From Ryuthela nishihirai (taxonomy: Eukaryota > Arthropoda > Arachnida > Araneae > Heptathelidae), in contig JAWZYU010000009.1 in the NCBI GenBank assembly GCA_038380435.1, positions 62,339,901-62,403,900 of the forward strand: 64,000 nucleotides of DNA, written 5' to 3'. The notes under the pieces were generated by a model. The model ran no database searches and had not been told where the DNA came from. It saw only the letters and a program-made list of their open reading frames with translations. Position 1 is the first letter of the stretch, and every line of letters begins with the position of its first letter. Shown here piece after piece: positions 33,693 to 43,777 of this stretch. The position numbers were made by a program, and so were the translations under genes.

Positions 33693-34964
33693 TGGAATAT
33701 TTTCATTCCCATTTTCAAAGTTGTTTCCCTAGCTCCTGAGCTCTGACTCGTCACTGATATATATATATCAAATGACTGCTGCGACATGGAAAGTAACAAA
33801 GGATTAACCAGCTCTCAAGGTATGTGCACACCTACCAAGTACTGGAGACACGGCACTGTGACTAAATCGAAGTTGCTTATGATTCATCGCACAAATGTAC
33901 CAATCTGACATCAGAACCTGAAATTTCTTTAGCTGTGTACCCATTGAAGTCGATGACTGAGGGACAGTTACAAAAAAAAGGAAAGGTGGCACATGAACCT
34001 TGAAGGAATTTAGACTTGGCGTTATTGACGAGACAGGTCACCACAAACAACCATCCACCCATACATACCACCCCTTCTAAATATGTCTCTAATGACCTAC
34101 GGACTTTTATAATCACAAGAACCGTAAGGATTGGAGGAGATTGAGAATATATATTATTAGAGATATAGAATATATATTATAGATTATTAGAGGTTGATAA
34201 AAATCACATTAGTGCCGTCTTACGAATTTGTTTCAGTAGCCAATTGATGCCCTTTTTTTAAAGCAAGTGCAGATAATAGGAGGGAGGAAATCTCATCTTC
34301 TTCAAAAATGGAATTCATTTAAATTTAATATGTGAGTATAGTTGATATTTGTTTCTTCATCTTTCTTTTAAACCAGTTATAACGGGCGGATTCTGTTTTC
34401 GTTTTTAGTCCGTGTATGTGAGAGTTTGCGAGTTTGCGTCGATAACTCTTTCACTAGATACGTCAGGATATACTCTCGTGATCGATAACTCATACAACTA
34501 CACATGCATTATGTACATATATACAACTTTATTCATCAACTACATGAAAGAGCGACTAAATATCAGAAACAGGGACTGCCACCCTGCCAGTCACCAAACA
34601 CCGCAGTTTCCACTCCACTGAAGCAAGGCTAAACCAAGCCTTCAGGTTCACAAAGGAACCAGTTAAAGGACGCCAGATGAACACAGTCACCGCTGTACTT
34701 CCCAGCGCTCTCTGCAACTCTTTCTGACTCTCCCGCAAAGTCCGATCACGTGAAGTCCACTGGGCATGCAAGGGTCCATCAGCTAATGGGGTATACCCAC
34801 ATCTTCTGCGCTACCGAAACTTCACGAACGCAGATGTCCTTAGGCACATCTCTCGTCCTCTGTCCCCAACGGAACTGGCTCCGATGCTCTTGCTAGACGA
34901 AGAGATCTGTCACAATAGTGCTCAATGCTTCCCCCTTCGCCCTAGCTTGACCGAGCCCTTACAC

Positions 34965-35186
34965 CAGTGATTCTCAAAGCTGTTCAACTATAATTCCAAA
35001 ATATATTCTATGGCCCACCAATGGGTTGCGAACTGATTCTTTCCATTAATTCGGAATATATTTCGAAACTGTCGCATAATAAATCATTTTAATTTAATGC
35101 GCCTAATGTGTCTGATGTTCTTTTTTATACCATTTTACTATATTTTATTCCTCTCAAAACTTTTATCACCGAGTTCAACACTACTG
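34965..35186. mobile_element. Possible hAT-like MITE, 222 bp
   Basis: The left end CAGTGATTCTCAAAGC and the reverse complement of the right end (CAGTAGTGTTGAACTC) resemble each other loosely. The 8-bp flanks ccttacac and ctctaaac agree at five positions. The call is tentative and based on CAGTG...CTCAA-type ends. Confidence 0.4.
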
Positions 35187-35205
35187 CTCTAAACGTCTAG
35201 AGCGA

Positions 35206-35372
35206 AAAGAACACTATGATTGGCTTCGACGGGAGACTTTCATCTATTTCCTAATAGCTGTCCGATGGACCCCTTTCCACAACCTTCTCTGAGCCCCGAG
35301 GTCTTTGTAACCTCGCCATTTAATGCATTGTAAGCAAAAAAAAAATCACTGAGGTAAAACAACCCAAACTTA
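35206..35372 (+). mobile_element. SINE-1 3'-end fragment
   Basis: Contains cttcgacgggagactttc, ctaatagctgt, ttctctgagccccgagg and the 3' end gaggtaaaacaacccaaa. The 5' half with the tRNA head is missing. A run of ten A residues interrupts the tail region. Confidence 0.75.
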
Positions 35373-36060
35373 AACACAAAAGCGGCCTAAGTATATTACT
35401 CATAAGATAATAATTTAGTCCACTTCAGCACGATTTAAAAAAATGTTTTCTTTAGTTTTACCTTCTTTATAACGTGAAAAACTACATTTTCTTACGGAAC
35501 AATCTAATCTGAAAAGATTAAGAGATTGTACATCGTGAATAAGCTGAAAATAAGGATAAAAGGTTGAAATCCTAAATGCATCGAAGCGGCATGAAACTGT
35601 CGTTTCTTTCGAAATCCAAGGTGATATATCATTTTAAAAATAGCTCTGAAGCCTGTGGCGCTTAGAAGTGAAACCTACAGCTTCAGAAAATATCCTGCGA
35701 GGCTTCAGGGGACTGAATGAAACGCATGGCGGGAATCCCAGAGACGTTCCCTTTTGTTTTCTCTATATTTATGGTTTTTTACTGAATATCACGGACAAGG
35801 ATGGATAACTTCACTAAGATTACTAAACCTGAGACGAATTATTCAGTTTATTATCAAGCGTGAGGGATCATTTAAGGCATCGTTGGGATTTGAATACCAG
35901 TGGTTGTATAATTTTGTGTAAAGAAGTGAACTTGAGAAAAGATACTTGTTTTTCAATGGTAAATTGGTAACATTTTAAATCTGCAATTAGGTTTGGAGTT
36001 ACGTAGAGTTATATCTTATTTAAAACGCTAAGAAATGTGCCATTTTAATTTACTTTAAGT
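35373..36060. other. Unassigned AT-rich sequence
   Basis: No recognisable feature. Confidence 0.5.
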
Positions 36061-36067
36061 TACAATA

Positions 36068-36600
36068 CAGGGTGAGACAAAAGTTCCCAGACAATTTGAA
36101 AACTGAATCAAAAAAGAGAACTTTGCATAAACATGCGGTATGCTGTATAAATATGCGATATGGTTTTGATTGTAGGATATATACGTAATTGTAAAGATGT
36201 CGCTTATGATGTACAAACGGTTTGCATTTTAAAATGGCGAGTCCACATAAAATTACTATCCGCATAGGCTGATTAATTTCAACAAATCGAATATTCAGGT
36301 ACAAAGAAATATTCACCTACAAGTATCCACCATCCCGTAGCAGCAGTAGAGCATAGGACAAAACATTCCTGTGAACTGTCACTGATCTTGGTCCAAAAAG
36401 AACAGACAGATCAGCAATTCTGACAAGGATGTCGAGAATATCCCTGACTTTGCAACTCTAGATTTTTTTCTTGTGAGGTTATGTCAAACAAAAAATGTAC
36501 GCGTATAAGATAAAGAGGATTGATGATGTGAAAACTCTTATCACTAATGCAATTGTTCCAGAAGACATGTTGAATAATACGACTTCAACTTGAACTTCGA
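36068..36600 (+). pseudogene. DDE transposase C-terminal relic (IS630/Tc1/mariner group)
   Basis: A terminus-like sequence, tacagggtgagacaaaagtt, starts at 36066. At about 36450-36560 the broken reading IPDFATLDFFL, then GYVKQKMYAYK and DDVKTLITNAIVPEDML resembles the conserved end of transposases that carry SPDLT--DFFLWGYVK. The third catalytic residue, the Asp of DFFLW, is preserved in this reading. Frameshifts and stops are frequent. No matching right terminus was found. The element at 60716-61213 has a related C-terminal motif in better condition. Confidence 0.5.
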
Positions 36601-37179
36601 TTAGATGTACTAGGAGCTATAAAGAGTGCTCAAATTGAAGTATATTAATTTTGCGGGAAAAAAGCTTCAATTAAATTACACTAGACAACAAATTGAAACT
36701 TCTTTTATAACATTGTTCAAAAAGGATGTTTTTACTAAATTTGAGGTGCTGAATTCAAATATGGCTGTGAAAAATCTGCAGCAGGTACAGTTTTTTTTAA
36801 ATTACGGATTGACGTATTTCAAATTTCAATGAATACGCATATCTGGGAAATGAAACTAAATGTGATTATTTTATTAAATTGCAACTTAAAACTCATTAAT
36901 TAATTACATGATTATAGTGAAAAAAAATTAGAAACACCATAGTTATAGACCACAAATGAAATAATATTGAAACGCAAAATAAGAAAACATAGATAAGGAT
37001 CCATTATACTTACAAAAAGTTCATTTTTGTCTTTTATATGCTGAGGTATATTCCTTCTGCAAAATCCAGCAGTAGTTACCCATCGTTGTTGGGTTCCACC
37101 TGCCTTCGTATCTCTCCTCCATGGTTCGGTTATTCCTGGTGAAATCCTTTCCCTTACTCATCACTGACAGCTCCTTTCT
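36601..37179. other. Unassigned sequence; one odd minus-strand segment
   Basis: No clear gene. The minus strand at about 37110-37015 reads RWNPTTMGNYCWILQKE, which resembles a phrase seen in some mobile-element or uncharacterised proteins. I cannot place it in a family. Confidence 0.3.
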
Positions 37180-37500
37180 TGGGAACGAAGTCTGATTGCG
37201 AATGCAAGAAATGGATCTTCAAAGATCCACTGGATTCCTGTTGGGAGACATATGGTAGCCTCCCCTCCAGGTCATTCAGCGTGTTCTTTAACGAGCATAT
37301 GTTATGGCTCTCCCGCACATTGCGAGACTGCTCAAAGTCTCATCCGACGGACGGGCAGCCTTTCCAAGCTCATAGGTGTCGTCTACTGACTGAGGGCAGG
37401 GCGGAGAGTTTTACGGAAATAAAGCTCAACGTTGACCCAGCTGAGACTCGAATCTGGGAACAGTGGATTACGAGCCAGGCGCGCTTGGCGACTGAAAACT
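37180..37500 (-). mobile_element. SINE-1 copy lacking its 3' end
   Basis: On plus: gttgggagacatatggtagc, gtgttctttaacgagcat, ctcatccgacggac, gggcagggcggagagtttta and gagactcgaatctgggaac, ending with the decayed tRNA head near 37500. A run of ten G residues follows at about 37539. The open frame at 37179-37595 crosses the SINE by chance. Confidence 0.8.
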
Positions 37501-37990
37501 CCTCCCTGGATTGCACGCGACTACATGCAATAAAAGGGGGGGGGGGGGCGCAAGCAATTGCTCCAGGGTCAATCTCAACCATTTCGGCACCCTGAACCAA
37601 ACTTGCTTTACCCCCTATATAGGTACCCAACTCTTTTCACGTTGAGAATGTTTTAATGCAATTTTTTTTATGTAATCGTTTTTAAATGGTACCTTATAAC
37701 CTTAATAAATAGTATTATGCATAAAAGTGAGATATATTAACTTGAACAGGAAAAAAAGTATAAACTAAGGAAAGACTAGTACTCACCAATAGAGTGCAAA
37801 AGGTGTCAGACAAAAAGAAGCGTTGTTAGCAAGCCGGATGAAAAATCATTAGTTAAAAAAATAAGTTAGGAGCCAGAATGGGAAAAAAATCGCTTCTTTA
37901 AAATCTAATTAAGTTTATTGGGCTCTCCAATTATTTCGCGCCTTGAGCAGTAGCTCAGCTCGATCGCCCCTAAAGATGTCCCTGATTTGC
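37501..37990. other. Unassigned sequence before the minisatellite
   Basis: Contains a poly-G run and otherwise AT-rich DNA. No gene is visible. Confidence 0.5.
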
Positions 37991-38790
37991 TCGAAATAAA
38001 ATTGGCTGCAAGTATTCGAACGACATAAAATTGGCTGCAAGTATTCGCACGAGATAAAATTGGCTGCAAGTATTCGCACGACATAAAATTGGCTGCAAGT
38101 ATTCACACGGAATAAAAGTAGGCAGCAAGTATTCACACGGAATAAAAGTAGGCTGCAAGTATATGCACGAAATAAAAATAGGCTCCAAGTTTTCGCAAGG
38201 AATAAAAGTAGACTGCAGGTATACGCACGGAATAAAAGTAGGCTGCAAGTATATGCACGGAATAAAAGTAGGCTGCAAGTATATGCACGAAATAAAAGTA
38301 GGCTGCAAGTATATGCACGAAATAAAAGTAGGCTGCAAATATACGCACAAAATAAAAATAGGCTGCAAGTATACGCACGAAATAAAAATAGGCTGCAAGT
38401 TTTCGCAAGGAATAAAAGTAGACTGCAGGTATACGCACGGAATAAAATTAGGCTGCAAGTATACGCACGAAATAAAAGTAGGCTGCAAGTATATGCACGA
38501 AATAAAAGTAGGCTGCAAGTATATGCACGAAATAAAAGTAGGCTGCAAATATACGCACAAAATAAAAATAGGCTGCAAGTATACGCACGAAATAAAAATA
38601 GGCTGCAAGTTTTCGCAAGGAATAAAAGTAGACTGCAGGTATACGCACGGAATAAAATTAGGCTGCAAGTATACGCACGAAATAAAAGTAGGCTGCAAGT
38701 ATATGCACGAAATAAAAGTAGGCTGCAAGTATATGCACGAAATAAAAGTAGGCTGCAAGCATACGCATGAAATAAAAATAGACTGCATCA
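37991..38790. repeat. 30-bp minisatellite with 210-bp higher-order units
   Basis: About 27 copies of a 30-base unit close to aataaaagtaggctgcaagt plus a variable 10-base block such as atatgcacga. From 38191 the same seven-unit order repeats every 210 bases: the marker tttcgcaagg occurs at 38191, 38401 and 38611. The first and second 210-base units differ at only three positions by eye. The left third (37991-38190) is a more diverged version with attcgcacgac blocks. Because the unit is exactly ten codons, long frames stay open on both strands (plus 38163-38816; minus 38791-37970). I consider these by-products of the repeat. Confidence 0.95.
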
Positions 38791-39270
38791 TGAAATACCT
38801 TGCACTTCTACTCTAGATGCAGTGGCGCCCTGAAATACAGCTTATTTGAAAAAATTAAATTCAATCACATGTTAGGATTCGTTATTGGGCGCATTTCATA
38901 ATGCACAATACACACAAATCTTTACAGATTTTGTTGTTCACAAGACTAAATTTTCTACTTAGTAACTCCCCGTCCACGTCTATTACCACCGCATACGTAT
39001 TCATCATCGTTCGATTTGACATAGAAAGATTTCTAAAACGCTTTAGAGCAGTTTGTGTGCATTTTTTATGCAATCGCAGGTCGATATATTAATAGAAAAT
39101 CTCCACTCAATAATTATGCTGATCTCAACTAGTCTAAATTTAATTCGTAGCTTAGGCTCAAATTGTATCCTATACAAGCAAGACATTTTAAATTGTAACT
39201 CAGTCTCAAATTGTAGCCCATACAAGCATGGCATTTTAAATTGTAGCTCAGGCAGATTAAATTGTAATTA

Positions 39271-40530
39271 CACTGTATATAAACTGAATGGACAAATTGT
39301 TATATATACCTCGATAACAATATACAAAGCAGAAGTATCACTTTCAGTCACATGGGGCGCTGAAACTGGCAATGCCTGTAAATAGAGCAGATGTCTATGC
39401 ATTGGATACGAGTCACGGAGAAGTAATCATGGGTAAAGGCAGCGACGTTAGTGAATTTGACCGTGGCCAGATAGTAGGTACGACGAAGGCCGGTTGTTCA
39501 ATCACCGTAACTTTGTGCTGAACGTATAGGATTTCCACGTCAGACAGTCGCAAGTGTATACCAAGACTACGTGAAATATAGAAAACGTCCAACCAGGCTG
39601 GAGAAATGTGGACGTAAACGTATAATTTACTCTCAAGGTAAGCTCAGATTTTCCCGCATCATTACAAGGAATCGCATGGCTTTTGTGAGACGAATGTGTT
39701 ACAGTAGTATGGTACGAATATGTAGTACTACTGAGGGACGAATGTGGAGCAGATAATGTCGGAATTGAATGAGGGTGCTTCCCCAAGCTTATGAACAAAG
39801 ACTATTCAACGTACAATGAAAAAAATAGGCTATGGAAGTCGACGTCCACATCGTATCATCTTGTTGACTTCAAGACACCAAAAGATTAGGTTGCAGTTTG
39901 CAAAAGCCTATCGTAATTAGAGTGCAGACTGGAAACAGTCATCTGGTCTGACGAATCATGGTTTCAACTGTATCACGCCGATGGGAAGGTGCGTGTGAAT
40001 CCAGCTTCCAAGTTGGGGATCATACAAGCAGGTGGAGGTGGTGTAACAGCTTGGGTGCATTTACATGGGCTTACTTGGGGCCCCTCGTACCCGTCGAGAC
40101 CTCCTTCACCGGCACGTTATGTAAACGTTCTCGCCGATCATCTACACCCGTTCGTAACGATTCTCTTTAAGCATCATGACGCCATCTTTCAACAGGACAA
40201 CGCCACACCGCATACTTCTCGAGTGGGATCAATTGGCTCCAGGAGCATTCAAGTGAGTTTATCACACTTGATCGCCGGATCTCAACCTCATTGAGAAGTT
40301 GTGGAACGAATTGGAAAGATCTGTTCGAGTCCTTCAACCCCCATCGGCAACTGTGCATGCTCTATGTCAGATGATCCTCACTTCATGGGCGGCAATAACA
40401 CCTCCGTGTTTTCAACACCTCATTGAGTCCTTACCAAGACGTTTAGCTGCTGCTGTGAAGGCAAAAGGTGGAGCAACAGGTCTTTAGGTAGGTGTATATA
40501 ATAATTTGTCCATTCAATGTATATACAGTA
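39271..40530 (+). mobile_element. Tc1-like element 1 with terminal repeats
   Basis: Element of 1260 bp between TA dinucleotides (39269-39270 and 40531-40532). The left end CACTGTATATAAACTGAATG and the reverse complement of the right end, TACTGTATATACATTGAATG, match over about 40 bp, continuing ggacaaattrttatataya. This structure is typical of Tc1-like DNA transposons. The single transposase gene inside is broken. Confidence 0.85.
39429..40487 (+). pseudogene. Tc1-like transposase (frameshifted)
   Basis: The start MGKGSDVSEFDRGQIVG at 39429 is the usual N-terminus of this group. The first catalytic Asp is in IWSDESWFQ (codon 39950-39952) and the second in FQQDNATPHTS (codon 40196-40198), in the same frame. 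A second frame briefly gives AYLGPLVPVETSF, showing paired shifts near 40070-40120. The third acidic residue is in LNLIEKLWNELE (Glu codon 40293-40295), in another frame, with about 8 bases missing from the standard 34-residue spacing. It ends RRLAAAVKAKGGATGL and stops at 40487. Cut-and-paste activity is lost. The protein would have acted on the terminal repeats in the nucleus. Confidence 0.8.
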
Positions 40531-41710
40531 TAATGTAAATTATAATCTTATTTGTTTAAAAAGTTACAAACTTGTATACTCGTATTTTAGAATAAAATAA
40601 TTCGTTTTCTATCTATTCAAAAAAGGTTTGTTTCATAAATGTCATTTCATTATTCTTTCTCTTTGAGATGAATTTTCCCATAACAGAATCTCTGATAAAA
40701 TAGTGGAAATATATGGTCAAAATAGTTTTAGGTTAGAGAATTTTCTGTTATATTGCTTATTATTAATTATAAGCTTTCTTTCAACCTTTTTCATTACTTT
40801 AATTACCTTTTAGGAAAGTTGTTTTCGTATCCTGCATTATATAACATTGTTCGTCGTTAGCCTGATTGTTACTGGTCTCCGAATTCCCTAATCATTTCAG
40901 CCTTTTAATTGCTGCTCGTTTCGTATTCTTTTAGGATATATATTTTTTATTTACGATACCCCAAAGGACAATGTATTGAAGAAGGTTTGAAAATGCCTTC
41001 AGCACACACGAAAAGAAAAGATCTGATAACAAGGACTAATGTTTCTCAGCGGCACTGCATTACGAGTTGGTGTAGTTCTTTATCCATAAATCTCGTCGAA
41101 AAGCTCATTATGCTTCCACAAAAATCTCTAGAAAAATGAATATCCACAATCCACGTGCGACGAGCTAGTTTCCAATTATCGAAGATAGATGAAATTGAAA
41201 ACCTACTAGAATATTAACCTCTAGAGAAAATGCGTAATGGGCAGAAAACATAATTCTGACTCGTCGTGAATAGTGTTTATGTTTTCTAGAATACTAATAA
41301 TGCATTTTGTTGTAAGAATTTTATTTTTCCACTCTGAATTTCTACAGGGGACTGGGAAGCACGTAACGTATCAGATGATGCATGTTATTTAGTTTAACAC
41401 CTTCAGACCTGGTTTGCATTGAAATGTACATTTTTTTGGGAGGAATTTTATTTTAAACGCAGGAAGAGTTGCCTGTGTGGTCTTGAAATGTTTACAAAAC
41501 ATAGATTAGTCTTTAGTATACGAGAATGGAGCGGAATTTGGTGCCATATATGGCAATAATAGAAACTCTGTGCTGAATTTGAAAATAACTGTACCTGAAA
41601 TGCAATAAGAACTGTTTTACTAAATTTCACAGACGTCATTCATTGGATGTGTTGATCATGACAAAGTGGAAATAAATCATAATTCTTGAAATAATTACTT
41701 GAAAAAAATT
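40531..41710. other. Unassigned AT-rich sequence
   Basis: No recognisable coding, RNA or repeat signal. Confidence 0.5.
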
Positions 41711-41717
41711 GCTTGCC

Positions 41718-41795
41718 CTGAGTGGGATTTGAACTCACGTCTCCCAAAAACATGCTAGGCAGCATAACCGAGACTAGCCGTTCTCTTCAATGTGA
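41718..41795 (-). mobile_element. tRNA-like SINE head fragment
   Basis: The minus reading gives an A-box-like GGCTAGTCTCGGTTATGC and a B-box-like GAGTTCAAATCCC about 40 bases apart, with tRNA-like order. The acceptor stem does not pair convincingly and no body follows, so I call it a SINE remnant or tRNA pseudogene. Confidence 0.5.
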
Positions 41796-42589
41796 TATAT
41801 AAACATTCTCTAATTTTTATTTTTTTTTTGATTCACTATTGGCCATTCAACTTTTTTTCAGCTAAGTATTTCAAGTGTTTCTTGCCTACAGGACATTTCA
41901 CTTGGAAATCTACGCAGTTCTGATTGTATTGCAAATAACAATAGCTAGTCAAAAGTTATTTCAAACCAATTCCAGTTCACGCGTTTTATTTTATGTTATT
42001 TTAAATTTAAATAATTTTTTAGGTTTTTTCTTTATTATTATAGTTTAATTTTTTTATTTAGTTTTTAGCATCCAATATAGCGCAATTTTTGTCATTTTGT
42101 AATGACATGAATAGATATTACCGACAATATGTTGGCATGATTATTTTCGGCTTGATTTAAGAATTCAGGGTGACATGAATATGGAAGAGACAGTTAAAAA
42201 TATTACCGATTTTTTTTTTTAAATAACCTGTAAATTTCTTTCGTACTGATTATTTTGTAGTATGTATCTATCATTGTGCCTCTTTATTTTTGCGTTCCAA
42301 TGTAACGAATAAATTCTGGTCACCCTCTCGATTTCGTTTATATTGACGCTTCACTTCATCTCTTGATTACGACGATTTACGCAGCTCTCTGAAAGTCTTG
42401 TAAACTGGTACGAGTGCCTGAAAATGACAAATGGCTTACAGATGCACCCATATGCTATTTATTTTTTATCTTTCTTACGGAAAGTTTGGAGCTTTTGAGA
42501 GTAAACACATCACACTGCTAGTCGTAAACAGAGAAAATATTAGTTTTAACTTAATTTCAAATTGGTTAAAAAAATTTGTTGTTTTACTG
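41796..42589. other. Unassigned T-rich sequence
   Basis: Long T-rich runs. No gene is seen. Confidence 0.5.
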
Positions 42590-42875
42590 CTGAGCGGCAC
42601 TTGGTGCACACAGTGAGGTAAATGGCAGATAATATGGCTCCTCATATCTCAAAGTTTTGGAGGGGAGCGGAATTTATTGGACTATTTTTTGGAAACCTTC
42701 CATCAAGGACATTCGAAGTGTTCTTCAACTTGCACAGGGTACGATTCTCCTGCAGAAGGGCAATTTAACATTCAAGAGATGGGTCTTTCCAAGCATATTG
42801 ACATTATCTTTCTTGCAGAGAGCAGAGTGCGAGTTAGCAGAGGAATTTGAACCGAGGCACAGTTGGAACAGCGGA
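42590..42875 (-). mobile_element. SINE-1 copy, diverged
   Basis: Order on plus: ctgagcggcacttggtgcac, ggaaaccttccatcaagg, gtgttcttcaacttgcacag, then a decayed middle and gaatttgaaccgagg, the reversed B box (42841-42856). Much older than the 62218 copy. Confidence 0.7.
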
Positions 42876-43777
42876 TGATCAATTATCCAAAAACCAGTTA
42901 TTCAAAATTTCGATTAACCTAAATGGTTCAGTCCCCAACTCACCAAACATAAACAATAAGGTACATAATAATATCGGCAATAAAATAATTGTCACATGGC
43001 AGCAAAGAGAAGTATTATGATATATTTTATTTAGGGAGGATTAAGCAATCCTTGGCATTTACAAATTTTGTGACACTCACTTTATCTTGATTATAATAAA
43101 CTGATAAGTAATAAAGCTAATTTCACATGATATATTAACTCAGAAAATCACTGTTAAATTTTAAATTCAAACAAGCAGTTTTTTAGCTTCTTGATTAAAG
43201 TTGACTTACATGGAACTCTAGAATATTACAGTAAGTTCTGTAGTACAGAACTCTAGAATATTACAGTTACCGTTTTAAACAGAAGCAATACACCACAATT
43301 CCGTTTGATCTATTCCATTCTATAGACTTTCTTGTTCAAAACGAATAACAGTTATTCGGTAAAATCAGTTTTCAGAAATTATACTAAATTGCTTTTGGTA
43401 ATGGTGTACCTGAAATAGTTTCAGAAATTAAAATAGATTGGATGTTATTTACTCGATAATAAATGCAGTTAACGACTAGCGAAATGAGTCCAACGTCATC
43501 GAAGTTTGAAATGAAAAAGTAGTGTCGATTTGTTTAAAGCGCTGTTGCATCAACTACAGGAACTAAAAAATGCAACGCTTGCAAGAAGTTATGCAAATGT
43601 GAAGAAATTTAGGGAGGTGGAAGTATATGTAAATGCATGGAAATTATCAGGTTTGCATGAGGATCGAAGCGATTGGTCAGGCGAGATCAGACGTCACAGG
43701 GGTGCAGCAGTAAAACACAGTTAAAGGCAATCAAAGCTCCCTGGTTGCGTTGTGAAAATTGTTCTAAACGGCTAAAG
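42876..43777. other. Unassigned sequence with possible pogo-type ends
   Basis: Contains ggttaatcg-type strings (minus, near 42890-42925) and ttattcggtaaaatcag near 43350, which resemble pogo ends but do not pair clearly. A 20-base repeat of gaactctagaatattacagt occurs at about 43213 and 43248. Confidence 0.35.

Larger units (their letters stand above)
31216..34964. other. Unassigned sequence with local duplications
   Basis: No gene is supported. It includes a two-unit tandem duplication (31672-31895) and a short one (33627-33692). Moderately GC-rich, non-AT-like patches at about 33790-34100 and 34560-34920 have frames without recognised motifs. They may be old mobile DNA or repeats known elsewhere. 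Confidence 0.4.

Noticed and set aside
34556..34771. Minus frame of 71 codons
   Set aside because: It looks more protein-like than its neighbours but has no recognisable family and no supporting neighbour signals.
37179..37595. Open frame of 138 codons
   Set aside because: It is generated by SINE-1 sequence in reverse orientation plus a poly-G run.
38000..38790. CRISPR array
   Set aside because: Units are contiguous 30-bp repeats without unique spacers, in eukaryotic transposon-rich DNA.
37970..38816. Overlapping open frames of 273 (minus) and 217 (plus) codons
   Set aside because: They result from a 30-bp tandem repeat whose period is ten codons. Both strands are open for the same reason, and the peptides have no domain.
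41718..41795. A functional tRNA gene
   Set aside because: The acceptor stem does not pair well. A and B boxes alone fit a SINE remnant better.
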